64,000 nt of DNA from a bacterium (GTDB lineage: Bacteria; Zhuqueibacterota; Zhuqueibacteria; Residuimicrobiales; Oceaniaggregativiventaceae): contig JAKQNP010000021.1 in the NCBI GenBank assembly GCA_029565675.1, forward strand, positions 1 through 64,000, written 5' to 3'. The notes beneath the pieces were generated by a model that was not told the DNA's origin, ran no database searches, and saw only the letters and a list, made by a program, of their open reading frames with translations. The translations under genes were made by a program, and so were the position numbers. Of this stretch, positions 34,100-42,617 are shown piece by piece. Numbering within the stretch: position 1 is the stretch's first letter; each line of letters starts with the position of its first letter.

Positions 34100-35287
34100 T
34101 TATTCGATTCGCCAATGCGTGCCCATCAAACAGGTCGGCTCTCCCGGCTGATCGACCTGATAATAGACGGTGTAGAGCGATCCGTCCTCAATTTGCACGG
34201 TGGCGGGATACCCCAGATCGTCGTTCGGTGCATTGGCGATCGTTATGATCGAATCGACTTCCCAGCTCTCGCCGTTGTCGCGGCTGATGCATGCGCGCTC
34301 GCTGAACGGTTCTTGGCGATGTCCATAGCTCACCAACAGCCAATCGTTCTGTAAACGGATGAGATGGGGAGGCAGACCCCAGATCGGCGTCTGATGCGCC
34401 TGACTCCAGCTCCGGCCGCCGTCTTTGCTCTCGCTTTGCCACAAGAAGAATTGTCCAGGTACGCCGTGGTGGCGCAGCAGAACCACCAGGGTGTTATCGC
34501 TGGTTTCCACGGCATGCGCTTCATGGAAGCCTTTGGCGCCGGGATCCAGATCTTCGGGAACCGGAATCGTGCCGATGATCGTCCACGTCTTGCCGTCGTC
34601 GCGCGATTCAGCGGCGGCGATGCGCGCTTCATCCGGCGGATCATACCCCTTTTCGTCGCCGACGATTTTGTTGATTCCCACGTACAAAAGCCGACCGTCG
34701 GCAAGCTGGATGGGGCCGTGCGGCGCATTGACCGGAGTCGGGATGAATCCTCCCCAGGTCAGACCGCCGTCTTCCGAGCGGGTGATCCAGTTGCCCAGCC
34801 ATTGTTCTCGTACTTCGGGTCCGAGTTTTTCGATATGGCGCGGCCAGCAACTCGTCATCTCCGCCGGCCAGCTTCCCGGATTGTTTTCATAGGCATAGAT
34901 AAAAAAGACAGAGGTAAACCAGCTGACGATCCATGTGCCCTGCGCGGTTTGCAGAATGCCGGCATCGCGATCATCCAGCGGTGTGTTGTTGATCGTGATC
35001 GGTACTGACCAGGTTTTTCCGTTGTCCTTGCTGCGAATCAGTTGGGTTTTGCCCCAGGGGCAGACATGTGCATCGCGGTCGCCGGAAAAGACCGCCACCA
35101 ATTCGTCGTCTTGCGTGCGCATCACCGTCGGCCAACCGATATAGCGGCCGGGTTGGCGACAGATGACCCCTGTGTCCAGGATCTCGGCGCTCAATTTTTG
35201 CGCCTGTGCAGCCGGCATCGCCGCCAAAAGCACAAAAAACGCCATTGTCCAGCCGTAACGAAAAACAATTTGCTGAGTTGATTTCAT
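34100..35287 (-). CDS. Secreted sialidase / BNR-repeat exo-glycosidase
   Basis: A 395-residue exported six-bladed propeller. A signal peptide (1-26, ending AQAQ) is followed by five Asp-box (BNR) motifs: SKDNGKTW, SEDGGLTW, SRDDGKTW, SKDGGRSW and SRDNGESW. An early PTVMRTQDDELVAVFSG resembles the arginine and YRIP-type region of sialidases. It probably removes terminal sialic acid or a related acidic sugar outside the cytoplasm. ATG 35287 is preceded by GAGGAG, and the frame upstream would overlap the lyase gene. It lies 43 bp after the NanA/DapA-type lyase gene, supporting sialic acid as substrate. Confidence 0.86.
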   Translation of the reverse strand: MKSTQQIVFRYGWTMAFFVLLAAMPAAQAQKLSAEILDTGVICRQPGRYIGWPTVMRTQDDELVAVFSGDRDAHVCPWGKTQLIRSKDNGKTWSVPITINNTPLDDRDAGILQTAQGTWIVSWFTSVFFIYAYENNPGSWPAEMTSCWPRHIEKLGPEVREQWLGNWITRSEDGGLTWGGFIPTPVNAPHGPIQLADGRLLYVGINKIVGDEKGYDPPDEARIAAAESRDDGKTWTIIGTIPVPEDLDPGAKGFHEAHAVETSDNTLVVLLRHHGVPGQFFLWQSESKDGGRSWSQAHQTPIWGLPPHLIRLQNDWLLVSYGHRQEPFSERACISRDNGESWEVDSIITIANAPNDDLGYPATVQIEDGSLYTVYYQVDQPGEPTCLMGTHWRIE

Positions 35288-35330
35288 TTGCAGCTCCTCG
35301 ATTTCGAATTGTTTCTTTGCAGATGGCATT

Positions 35331-36281
35331 TCAGGGTTCTGGACTGCGGCTGCCAGCGAAAAATTCCGCCAACAATTCCTGGCCGCGCTTGCGCTGGCGT
35401 TCGATCTCTGCACTCGGGATCGAGCGATACGGCCAGCGCAAGCGCGGCGTGATACGAGTCCAGCCGCCCACGCTGGCCATGAATTTGTCCACTGCCTGGT
35501 TGGAGTAATTCTGGACGGTGATATAAGGCAGGATGCATTCGCTCATAAAGCTGCAGATCCGTTTTTCGATCGCCAATGCTGCTTCCAGGTCGGTTTGCAT
35601 GAGGTCGGTCCACGCCTGCGCCGCGCCGGGATGCAGGCAGGCGACATTGGAATAAGCCCCGTGTGCCCCTTGCCGCATCCCGCTTGCCAGCAGATGGCCG
35701 GCTACGAACAAGGAAAAATTAGGCAGCAGCGCCTTCATCTGTTTATACCAATCGGCATCACCGCCGGCGGTTTTGACGCCCAGGAGGCTGGGCACGGCTT
35801 GCTGCAGGCGCAAGAGCTGATCTGGCGACAGAACCCGTTTGGCATGCGGCGGGTTGTAGAGAATCAGGCCGATTTCGCCGGCACATTCTGACATCCTGCG
35901 CAGAAAATCGATATTTTCCTCTTCCGAGGTCGGAAACCAGTCGGGCAGAATCACCTGCACCGCACCCGGCGCCAGGTGAACGCTTCTTTGCAGGCGTTCG
36001 CGGGATATCACCGGACTCGGATGGCTGACCCCGATTTGAAACGGCATCGAAGCGCTTTCGCATTTCATCGCCAGCAACTCGCTGACGCGGTCGAATTCGG
36101 CTTCCGTCAGATTGTAGAATTCGCCGGCTGTGCCGCACGAATAGATGCCGTCGACCCGGAACGCAATGAGCGCATCGAGTTCCTGCTGCAAGAGCTCCCA
36201 ATCGATGCGATCTCGTTCATCGATGGGCAACAGAAGAGTGGCCCAGTTGCCGCGAATTTGTTCCCAATGCAGGGGTTGCAT
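35331..36281 (-). CDS. DapA/NanA-family aldolase (sialate lyase-like)
   Basis: A 316-residue class I aldolase of the DHDPS/N-acetylneuraminate lyase superfamily. The oxo-acid binding loop is YSCGTAGEFYNLT (47-59), catalytic Tyr142 lies in LILYNPP and Schiff-base Lys170 in LGVKTAGG. An insertion-free barrel and a C-terminal helical part follow. Cytoplasmic, no signal. The sialidase next door and NagA/NagB elsewhere in the operon favour N-acetylneuraminate (or similar nonulosonate) cleavage to pyruvate and a hexosamine, though keto-deoxy-sugar aldolase is possible. AGAAACAAGAA precedes the ATG. Confidence 0.87.
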   Translation of the reverse strand: MQPLHWEQIRGNWATLLLPIDERDRIDWELLQQELDALIAFRVDGIYSCGTAGEFYNLTEAEFDRVSELLAMKCESASMPFQIGVSHPSPVISRERLQRSVHLAPGAVQVILPDWFPTSEEENIDFLRRMSECAGEIGLILYNPPHAKRVLSPDQLLRLQQAVPSLLGVKTAGGDADWYKQMKALLPNFSLFVAGHLLASGMRQGAHGAYSNVACLHPGAAQAWTDLMQTDLEAALAIEKRICSFMSECILPYITVQNYSNQAVDKFMASVGGWTRITPRLRWPYRSIPSAEIERQRKRGQELLAEFFAGSRSPEP

Positions 36282-36345
36282 TTCTTGTTTCTCCTGGTCC
36301 GGTTGTTTTTTACCCTTATCTATCGACTAGAGTGAAAAGTCGGGT

Positions 36346-37455
36346 TCAATATTTGCCAAATTGCTCGACCAGTTCGCCGAGCATTTCGATGCGGTGCCAT
36401 GGCGCATCGGTCGGTACCTGATCACCAGCTGCCAGCAACAGCCGCGGCGAGATCATCCGGATTTCGAGCCACCTCTTGACCGCATCGATAAATTCGCTGT
36501 CTGAGGCATTGGCGCCGAACACCGTCGCCGGAATGCCGCCGGACAGGATCATGCGGTCGCCGGCCTCGGCACGGGCTTGTGCGGGGGTGAGGGAAAACAT
36601 CGGTGCCGGTGTCGCCGCATCGATGCAGTCGACGCCGCAATCGTCCAGCCGGCCCAGCAAGCCTTTCATCTCACCATCGACATGCACGGCCAGGTATTTG
36701 CCGCGCTTGTGCAACCGCCGGGCAATCTCTTTATAGTACTCTGAAGTAAATCGGTTGAACAGCGCCGGGCTCTGCACCGAAGAATCGTGGTTATCGCCGA
36801 CGATCAACACTTCAAACGGCTGGTCGATGAGTTGGTCGAGCAGCCGCAGATTGCATTCATTGACCTGTTTGATGAATCGCTCGATTTCGAGCGGATAATC
36901 GTAGATTGCCAAAATGGTCTTTTCCACACCCATGTAACGGGATATCAGAAATCCCAGACCTGAATAGGAGAGAAAAGAATAGAGAAAGGCCAATTCGCCT
37001 GCCGCCTCGCTCCATGCCTGGTACCGTTCAAAATGCGGCTGCAAGACCCGACGGCTCAGTGCATACTCGAGCACGTGCAGATCCTCGATGTTCTGCACAA
37101 GCCATTTTTTGATATGATACGAATAGGAATCGGCGCTGAACACTCTCTCTTCGGCGATCGTGCCGAGCGGAGTCGAAATGCGTGTGTGAAAAACGCCGGC
37201 TGCGTCGGTCCAGGTTTCGCTGCGCACCGACTCGTCCTCGAAAAGGATATCGAACGGACTGCCGGTCTCGATATAAAGCACTGCTCCGCATTTTTTGTGC
37301 AGCTGCACCAGCTCCGGTTCGACCTGGGTAAAGCCGCGCAGATCAAAGAAGACATGCCGATTCTTTTTATACCAATGCGAAAGGTCGAGCAACAGCGGAA
37401 CCCGGTCCGGTTTGGTGCCGGCGTACACCGCCCGCACCCGTTCTTGCGGCGTCAT
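36346..37455 (-). CDS. Uroporphyrinogen decarboxylase-family (UroD/MtaA-like) protein
   Basis: A 369-residue URO-D superfamily barrel. Family members include heme-pathway decarboxylases and cobamide-dependent methyltransferases (MtaA/CmuA). Here the TIM-barrel cues are KPDRVPLLLDLS, YSGLGFL, LIVGDNHDSSVQSPALF and HVDGEMKGLLGRLDDCGVDCIDAATPAP, with a late LSGGIPA. The N-terminal PDRVP and the lack of UroD's usual substrate arginines make the methyltransferase-like branch more likely; such genes often sit in carbohydrate loci with no known activity. ATG 37455 has GGAG at 5 nt; a GTG at 37461 is an alternative. Confidence 0.8.
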   Translation of the reverse strand: MTPQERVRAVYAGTKPDRVPLLLDLSHWYKKNRHVFFDLRGFTQVEPELVQLHKKCGAVLYIETGSPFDILFEDESVRSETWTDAAGVFHTRISTPLGTIAEERVFSADSYSYHIKKWLVQNIEDLHVLEYALSRRVLQPHFERYQAWSEAAGELAFLYSFLSYSGLGFLISRYMGVEKTILAIYDYPLEIERFIKQVNECNLRLLDQLIDQPFEVLIVGDNHDSSVQSPALFNRFTSEYYKEIARRLHKRGKYLAVHVDGEMKGLLGRLDDCGVDCIDAATPAPMFSLTPAQARAEAGDRMILSGGIPATVFGANASDSEFIDAVKRWLEIRMISPRLLLAAGDQVPTDAPWHRIEMLGELVEQFGKY

Positions 37456-37532
37456 AAACACTCCATTTGCAGAATCTTATCCTTGTGCAAGTTGTTTTTT
37501 CTCCTCGAATTTGCTGCACGCCAAATCCGGGT

Positions 37533-39014
37533 CTATTGCTTACCGAGCGGTTCTGGAGAGTTCTGGAATTGCATTGCATAGAGATTTGCATCTTTCATGT
37601 AGAATCGCAGCCGTACCGGCCTGCCGGCGAGCGCACCGAGGTCTGCGCCTCTTTGCCACGCAACCTGTCGTTCGATCTCGTTGCCGATGACCGGCTGGCA
37701 ATTCTCCAGGCCAAAGCCGGGGATTGCGGTACCACCCACATCCTGAATCTCCACCCGAATTTCCCCGGCTGCCGAAGTGGCCATGTTCAGGATCAGTTTG
37801 TTGCCGGTAAAAATCAAAGCCTTGCTGATCATCTCCCCGCCCCCATAGGGAGCAGCCAGCGAGGAAAAACCATCCAGCCGCAGCGAATAGCGGCGCAGAT
37901 GGGCGGTCGGCTGGGCATAGTCCTGATTGACATAGATCGACATCTCGGTCGGCGTGGTTTGCACCACATTGAGCGCCGGGTAATTGGAGCGCGACACCCA
38001 GTTCTGCAGACCGATACCGGGCCTGATGAACGATTCCATGAATGTGCGGTCATAGCGGTTGCCGCCGCGGCTCGTCAACAAGACCGCATCGGAACAATCT
38101 TTGTAATAACCCGGATTGACATTGATCTGCTGTGCCTGTTCATCGCTCAGCACCTGGCGATCGGGGACAAAGCGTGCGCCGATGGCAATATAGATCTGCG
38201 GGGCGCGAAAATAGGGATGGGTTTGTTGTGTGTAGAGATGCTCCATCGGCGTCTCGCCAAAAGTCATCGGCTGCGGTTCACTCCAGTTGATAAAATCGGC
38301 GGATGTGGTGCGGCTTACGGTGCGAAAGCCATCCCAGCCGCCGCCGGACCAGACGCGAAAATAGAGCACATAGCATTTTTCGCTCTCCGACCAAAAGGCG
38401 ACATTTTGCGAATCGAACTGCCCGTTTTTGAATATCCCTTCCTCTTGAATTTTTCGCCAGTTTATTCCATCGGCTGACACAAAGCCGAAAAGTCCGTTGA
38501 GGTGGTCGCCCGCCACCGCTTTGTAGCGCTGCTCAGGCGGACAGTCGGGACGAGTATCGATAAACGGACAAAAATTGTGGCAGGTTTCCGGGTCGTTGGC
38601 GAGGACGATGTTGTTGGCGGCAGAACCGTTGACGCTGCACAATCCGAGCTCGGGTTTTCGCCAGGTGATGCCGTCAGGCGATTCGGCAATGCAGACTGTG
38701 GCCGTTCTCTCGTGTTCTTTTTGGGCAGCTGGCAACCCCCGATAATAAGCGCTAAAAAGACCATTGTCGCAGATGATGGTGCAATAAGCGGAAAAGGCGC
38801 CTTCCCAGGGTTGATCGAAATAGAATACCGGCCCCTCATCGCGGGGTTCGTGCAAGACCAGCCTGAGGTTGTCCATCCTGTCGATCAGATGGAAATCGAC
38901 GAACAATTCCCGGTTGCTGCCCAATTGCAGCGGTGCTTCTTGCGCCTGCAATGAGCTGCCAGCAAAAACCGCGAGAAACAAAAAGGCCGGCCAGTGATTG
39001 AAACGATTGCTCAT
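37533..39014 (-). CDS. Secreted glycoside-hydrolase-like five-bladed propeller protein
   Basis: A 493-residue exported protein (signal 1-24, LQAQ). It carries GH32/GH43/GH68-like propeller repeats with ESPDGITW, SADGINW and TSADFINW motifs and conserved acidic residues (LFVDFHLID at the N-terminus). A C-terminal beta sandwich (about 380-490, IRVEIQDVGG, RPVRLRFYMKDANLYAMQF) resembles the accessory domain of GH32-like enzymes. Activity is not assigned; it probably acts on host or detrital glycans. It lies between Gfo/Idh/MocA and UroD-like genes in the same orientation. Confidence 0.78.
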   Translation of the reverse strand: MSNRFNHWPAFLFLAVFAGSSLQAQEAPLQLGSNRELFVDFHLIDRMDNLRLVLHEPRDEGPVFYFDQPWEGAFSAYCTIICDNGLFSAYYRGLPAAQKEHERTATVCIAESPDGITWRKPELGLCSVNGSAANNIVLANDPETCHNFCPFIDTRPDCPPEQRYKAVAGDHLNGLFGFVSADGINWRKIQEEGIFKNGQFDSQNVAFWSESEKCYVLYFRVWSGGGWDGFRTVSRTTSADFINWSEPQPMTFGETPMEHLYTQQTHPYFRAPQIYIAIGARFVPDRQVLSDEQAQQINVNPGYYKDCSDAVLLTSRGGNRYDRTFMESFIRPGIGLQNWVSRSNYPALNVVQTTPTEMSIYVNQDYAQPTAHLRRYSLRLDGFSSLAAPYGGGEMISKALIFTGNKLILNMATSAAGEIRVEIQDVGGTAIPGFGLENCQPVIGNEIERQVAWQRGADLGALAGRPVRLRFYMKDANLYAMQFQNSPEPLGKQ

Positions 39015-39124
39015 GAAACCTCCTGCAGTTTATCGCACCCTGCTTGGGTTGACCCGGAATCAGGGTCACATCTTTTGTGGCGGTGGCAGCTCAAATTCCA
39101 ATTTGAAAAATGATGCCAATCCCT

Positions 39125-40045
39125 CTAAACCAGGGCGATTTTCTTGCCGCCGTTCTCCAGGCTTTCCTGGGCGGCGAGCAAAGTCGAGATGATGTTGACC
39201 GTTTTGCTGAATTCCAACCGCGATCGCCCTTCTTGCACCGAGCGGATGAATTCGATCAGGTTGTCGCGAAACATGGCATACCAGTTTTTGTACTCGATCA
39301 GGCGCCAGCTGTTCTGGCCGAAAAGCGAAATTTGGAAGGTCGGACAGATCTCATAAAACAGGTGCACCGTGGCCAGACATCCGTCGGCGAATTCGATGAC
39401 TGCGCAATCCTGGTGCGAGCGGCTGACATGCTGCACCGCCGTTGCCTGTGGATCGTCGAGCAGAGCGAACAAGGCCTCGAGCATGTGCACACCGTATTTG
39501 ATCCAGTCTTTTTTGCCGACTGCAGTCGCCAACTCGATTTTGCCCAGGGAAGCGAACTCTGTCTTTGCCGCCCGGCTCTCGGTTGCATAGCGCATTGAAG
39601 AACACGACATGAAAAATTTGCGCAAATCGTTTTGTTCGATAAAATAGTCGAGGCCCGCTCGGCTGCAGGCCAGCGGTTTGTCGATAAAAATCGGCGTCCC
39701 GGCGTCGAGAAACGGTTTGGCCATGGCGACATGATTTTCCGGGTCGTCGCGTGCCAACAGCACGGCATCGACGCAGCCAAGCATCTCTTCGGCATGATCG
39801 ACCACGTTGTCGATTTTTGCGGCTGCGGCGATGTGTTCCGAGATGCCGCGTTCCTGGGTCCAGACATGCGTCACCCGGGCACCGGAAATACCAAGGGTAT
39901 CGCGGTTGGCCGCCAGATAGACCGGAATGCCTGCATAGCCGCAATCGGCCATTGTCTTCTCGTCATACTCTCCGTTGACGATTGCTGACCACGAGTAGGG
40001 ATGGCCGTTGCCGGCGCTCATACCCATTACACCCAATTTGATCAT
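39125..40045 (-). CDS. Gfo/Idh/MocA-family oxidoreductase
   Basis: A 306-residue NAD(P)-dependent sugar dehydrogenase-type protein. The Rossmann segment begins IKLGVMGMSAGNGHPY, and the EKP-type motif reads FIDKPLACS with K as the nucleotide-positioning residue. A C-terminal alpha/beta domain follows. The ATG at 40045 has GGGA 6 nt upstream; a TTG-initiated reading from 40087 is less likely. The G-S-A-G start is looser than the classic GxGxxG. Likely oxidises or isomerises a sugar or polyol in the glycan pathway. Confidence 0.84.
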   Translation of the reverse strand: MIKLGVMGMSAGNGHPYSWSAIVNGEYDEKTMADCGYAGIPVYLAANRDTLGISGARVTHVWTQERGISEHIAAAAKIDNVVDHAEEMLGCVDAVLLARDDPENHVAMAKPFLDAGTPIFIDKPLACSRAGLDYFIEQNDLRKFFMSCSSMRYATESRAAKTEFASLGKIELATAVGKKDWIKYGVHMLEALFALLDDPQATAVQHVSRSHQDCAVIEFADGCLATVHLFYEICPTFQISLFGQNSWRLIEYKNWYAMFRDNLIEFIRSVQEGRSRLEFSKTVNIISTLLAAQESLENGGKKIALV

Positions 40046-40099
40046 ATCGCATCCCATTCTTTTGGTTGCTGCTTGCAAATTGTTCAATTTTTCATTTTT

Positions 40100-41056
40100 T
40101 CAGGTCAGCCAGCCCATCCGCGCCCAATGGGGCAGATCGATGAATTCAGGATTGGGAAAGGCCAGGCTTTGCGCCTTTTTCACTTTTTCATTCGCAAGCG
40201 CCGAACCCGTTGCCGCGGCCAGCGCTTGCTGCAGATAGGCAAGACGGTCGATGCCGACCAATACGGCAGCGACTTGCGGGAATGCCAGAGCAAAACGGGT
40301 GGCCAGCATCGACAGGGTCGGCGTCTTTTCGTCCAGTAATTCCAGATAGCGTTCGCGATGGATTTGGATATCCCGCAGGGACGGGTGCAGATTCTGCCCC
40401 CGGTCACTGAGCACGCCTTTCAGCAACACCGAACGGACCACAATCCCAACTCCGGCTTTTTCTGCAGTGTCCAGAAGCGCGCCGTGGCGTTGATCCATCA
40501 GGTTGAACGGCAGCTGGATCACATCCCAGCTCCCGTGCTCGATAGCCGACTGCGTCTCGGATACCTGATAAGTGGAGACGCCACAGCTGCGAATAAGCCC
40601 TCTCTCTTTACACTCCTGAAAGACGTCGGTGATCCCTGCATGCATAAATACCTTTGGATCGGCATCGTGCAACATGAACAGGTCGATGGTGTCGGTCTGC
40701 AACGCATGGAGGCTTGCTTCGAGAGAAGTCATGATCAGTTGTTTTACCTCGGCGTTGCCGGGTAAACGGCCGTTTTCGCCAGCCAGGTGCGCGCTTTTGG
40801 TGCAGAGAATCACTTTTTCGCGTTGTTGGCGGACGGCTTTGCCGATGATCTCTTCGCTGCGGCCGTACTGACGGGCAGTGTCGAAAAAATTGATGCCGTT
40901 GTCGATCGCGCACTGCACCAGTTCGATGGACTCGGCCTCGGTCGGCATGTCGGCCGCACTGGTCACCCCGATACCATAAGGGACGCCGATCTCCACACCG
41001 CCAAATGCGATTTCCGAAACCCACAGCCCGCTTCGGCCCAATTTGCGCTTGTGCAT
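40100..41056 (-). CDS. Aldo/keto reductase
   Basis: A 318-residue NADP-dependent (beta/alpha)8 reductase: LGRSGLWVSEIAFGGVEIG, NFFDTARQYGRSEEIIGKAV (catalytic Asp and Tyr), KVILCTKSA (Lys) and LFMLHDAD (His). Hence the tetrad D-Y-K-H is complete. The C-terminal ALAFPQVAAVLVGI resembles cofactor-binding residues. The substrate is probably a sugar aldehyde or ketone. ATG 41056 follows AAAGGAATTTG at good spacing; a GTG two codons upstream is possible. It is 25 bp after the SSS symporter gene's stop. Confidence 0.9.
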   Translation of the reverse strand: MHKRKLGRSGLWVSEIAFGGVEIGVPYGIGVTSAADMPTEAESIELVQCAIDNGINFFDTARQYGRSEEIIGKAVRQQREKVILCTKSAHLAGENGRLPGNAEVKQLIMTSLEASLHALQTDTIDLFMLHDADPKVFMHAGITDVFQECKERGLIRSCGVSTYQVSETQSAIEHGSWDVIQLPFNLMDQRHGALLDTAEKAGVGIVVRSVLLKGVLSDRGQNLHPSLRDIQIHRERYLELLDEKTPTLSMLATRFALAFPQVAAVLVGIDRLAYLQQALAAATGSALANEKVKKAQSLAFPNPEFIDLPHWARMGWLT

Positions 41057-41081
41057 CACCAAATTCCTTTGGTTCGGTGGT

Positions 41082-42614
41082 TCACTGCAGGGGTTCTGTC
41101 TGCCCTGTTTCTCGAGACACTTGTTCTAGTGTTCCTTTTCTGGCAAAACAGCTGCCCAACCAGCTGACTGCGATGCCGGCGATGAATGAAACTGGAATGA
41201 TCCACAAAAACGGGATATTGTGTGAAAAGAGTTCCTGGGAAAAGCTGATGCAAAACGCGATCAGGCCGCTGAACAGGGTGCCGAGAAAGACCGGGGTCGG
41301 CCGGGCGCAGCGCACGAACATGGCCATAAAAAACGGCACAAACAGCGGTGCGACCAACAAGTTGATCGTCTTGTGGGTCACCTCCAGGAGGTTGCCCTTG
41401 ACTTTGCTGATAACCAGGCTGATCACCACCACGAGAACGCCGATCGCGATGGAGATGATGCGCGCCAGTTTGACTTGCTGGATGTCTGAACCTGGTGTTT
41501 TTTGCATTGGCGCGATAAAATCGCGCACAACCACCAGACAGGAAGAGTTGATGCCGGAAGAAAGACTCGACATGGCGGCCGACAACAGCCCGGCGAGCAC
41601 CAAGCCGGAAACGCCGACCGGCAGCCCGACGACCATAAAGTGGGGAAACAAGAGGTCTGCATCCTCAAGCATCGTTTTCTCGGATGGCAACCAGGCTGGA
41701 TGCTTTTGATAAAAAGCCAAAATGGCCAATCCCAGAAGCGCCAGCAGCAGAAAGATTGCGACATTTGAAACCAGGGAGCTTAAATACATTTTTCTCGCAG
41801 CACGGATATCGCGGGTGGCCAGATAGCGCTGAATCGCCATCTGATCCGATCCGGCTGTGCAAACATGCCAACCGAAAACAGCGATCACCGCCGTCAGAAA
41901 ACTAACCCGCGCCTGGGTATCAAAAAAGACCCACCCTGCCCAGTGGGCCGGCCATTGATCGGGTATAATGGCTCTGATGCCGCCCAGCTGACCGGCAATC
42001 AAGACAACCGCCGTGATCGAGCCGCCGAACAGGATCAAGGTTTGCAGAACATCGGTGAACACCACCCCGCGCAGGCCGCCAGCCGAGGTATAGATAATGG
42101 TGATGACACCCATGACCACGCTTACATAGAGCGCGGTGCTTTCGCTCCACCCCATGAGCGGTACAATGACTTTCGATGCGCACATGTAGATGATCACCGC
42201 CATCCACACCAGTCGCATGATCAGAAAGTAGAGAGAAGCGAGAATGCGGTTTTTGCGCCCCAGGCGCAATTCCAGCAGCTCATAGGCGCTGGTGATCTTT
42301 AATTTCATGATAAAAGGAATGAAAAATCCCGCCACGATCAGATAAACGAACGGCAGAGCGACAAGCATCGACCAGTACATGGGACCGTTTTTCACCATCT
42401 CTCCCGGCATCGACAGGTAGGAGACGGCGCTGAACAGGGTGGCAAAAAGGGACAATCCGACGCCCCACGACTTCATCTGCCGACCGCCCAGCATGTAATC
42501 ATCGCTGCAGCGGGTGCGGCGGGAGTAATAAAAGCCGACCAACAGCATGCCGATGGCATAAAGGCCGACGATGATCCAATCCCAACTGCTCAATGCGGTT
42601 CTGGCCAAGGTCAT
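41082..42614 (-). CDS. SSS-family sodium:solute symporter
   Basis: A 510-residue Na+-coupled symporter with about 13 membrane helices. Recognisable are YSRRTRCSDDYMLGGRQMKSWGVGLSLFATLFSAVSYLSMPGE (the Na+/substrate site region), SAGGLRGVVFTDVLQTLILFGG and SSLSSGINSSCLVV. It is close to NanT/SglT-type carriers of sialic acid and sugars. It is encoded 3 bp after the FGGY kinase gene, so import and phosphorylation of the same sugar are likely. The transport substrate is inferred, not shown. Confidence 0.9.
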   Translation of the reverse strand: MTLARTALSSWDWIIVGLYAIGMLLVGFYYSRRTRCSDDYMLGGRQMKSWGVGLSLFATLFSAVSYLSMPGEMVKNGPMYWSMLVALPFVYLIVAGFFIPFIMKLKITSAYELLELRLGRKNRILASLYFLIMRLVWMAVIIYMCASKVIVPLMGWSESTALYVSVVMGVITIIYTSAGGLRGVVFTDVLQTLILFGGSITAVVLIAGQLGGIRAIIPDQWPAHWAGWVFFDTQARVSFLTAVIAVFGWHVCTAGSDQMAIQRYLATRDIRAARKMYLSSLVSNVAIFLLLALLGLAILAFYQKHPAWLPSEKTMLEDADLLFPHFMVVGLPVGVSGLVLAGLLSAAMSSLSSGINSSCLVVVRDFIAPMQKTPGSDIQQVKLARIISIAIGVLVVVISLVISKVKGNLLEVTHKTINLLVAPLFVPFFMAMFVRCARPTPVFLGTLFSGLIAFCISFSQELFSHNIPFLWIIPVSFIAGIAVSWLGSCFARKGTLEQVSRETGQTEPLQ

Positions 42615-42617
42615 GCG

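Noticed and set aside
37505-37530. Fragment AAATCCGGGT resembling the MITE right end
   Set aside because: Only ten bases match, with no left end or 3-bp duplication.
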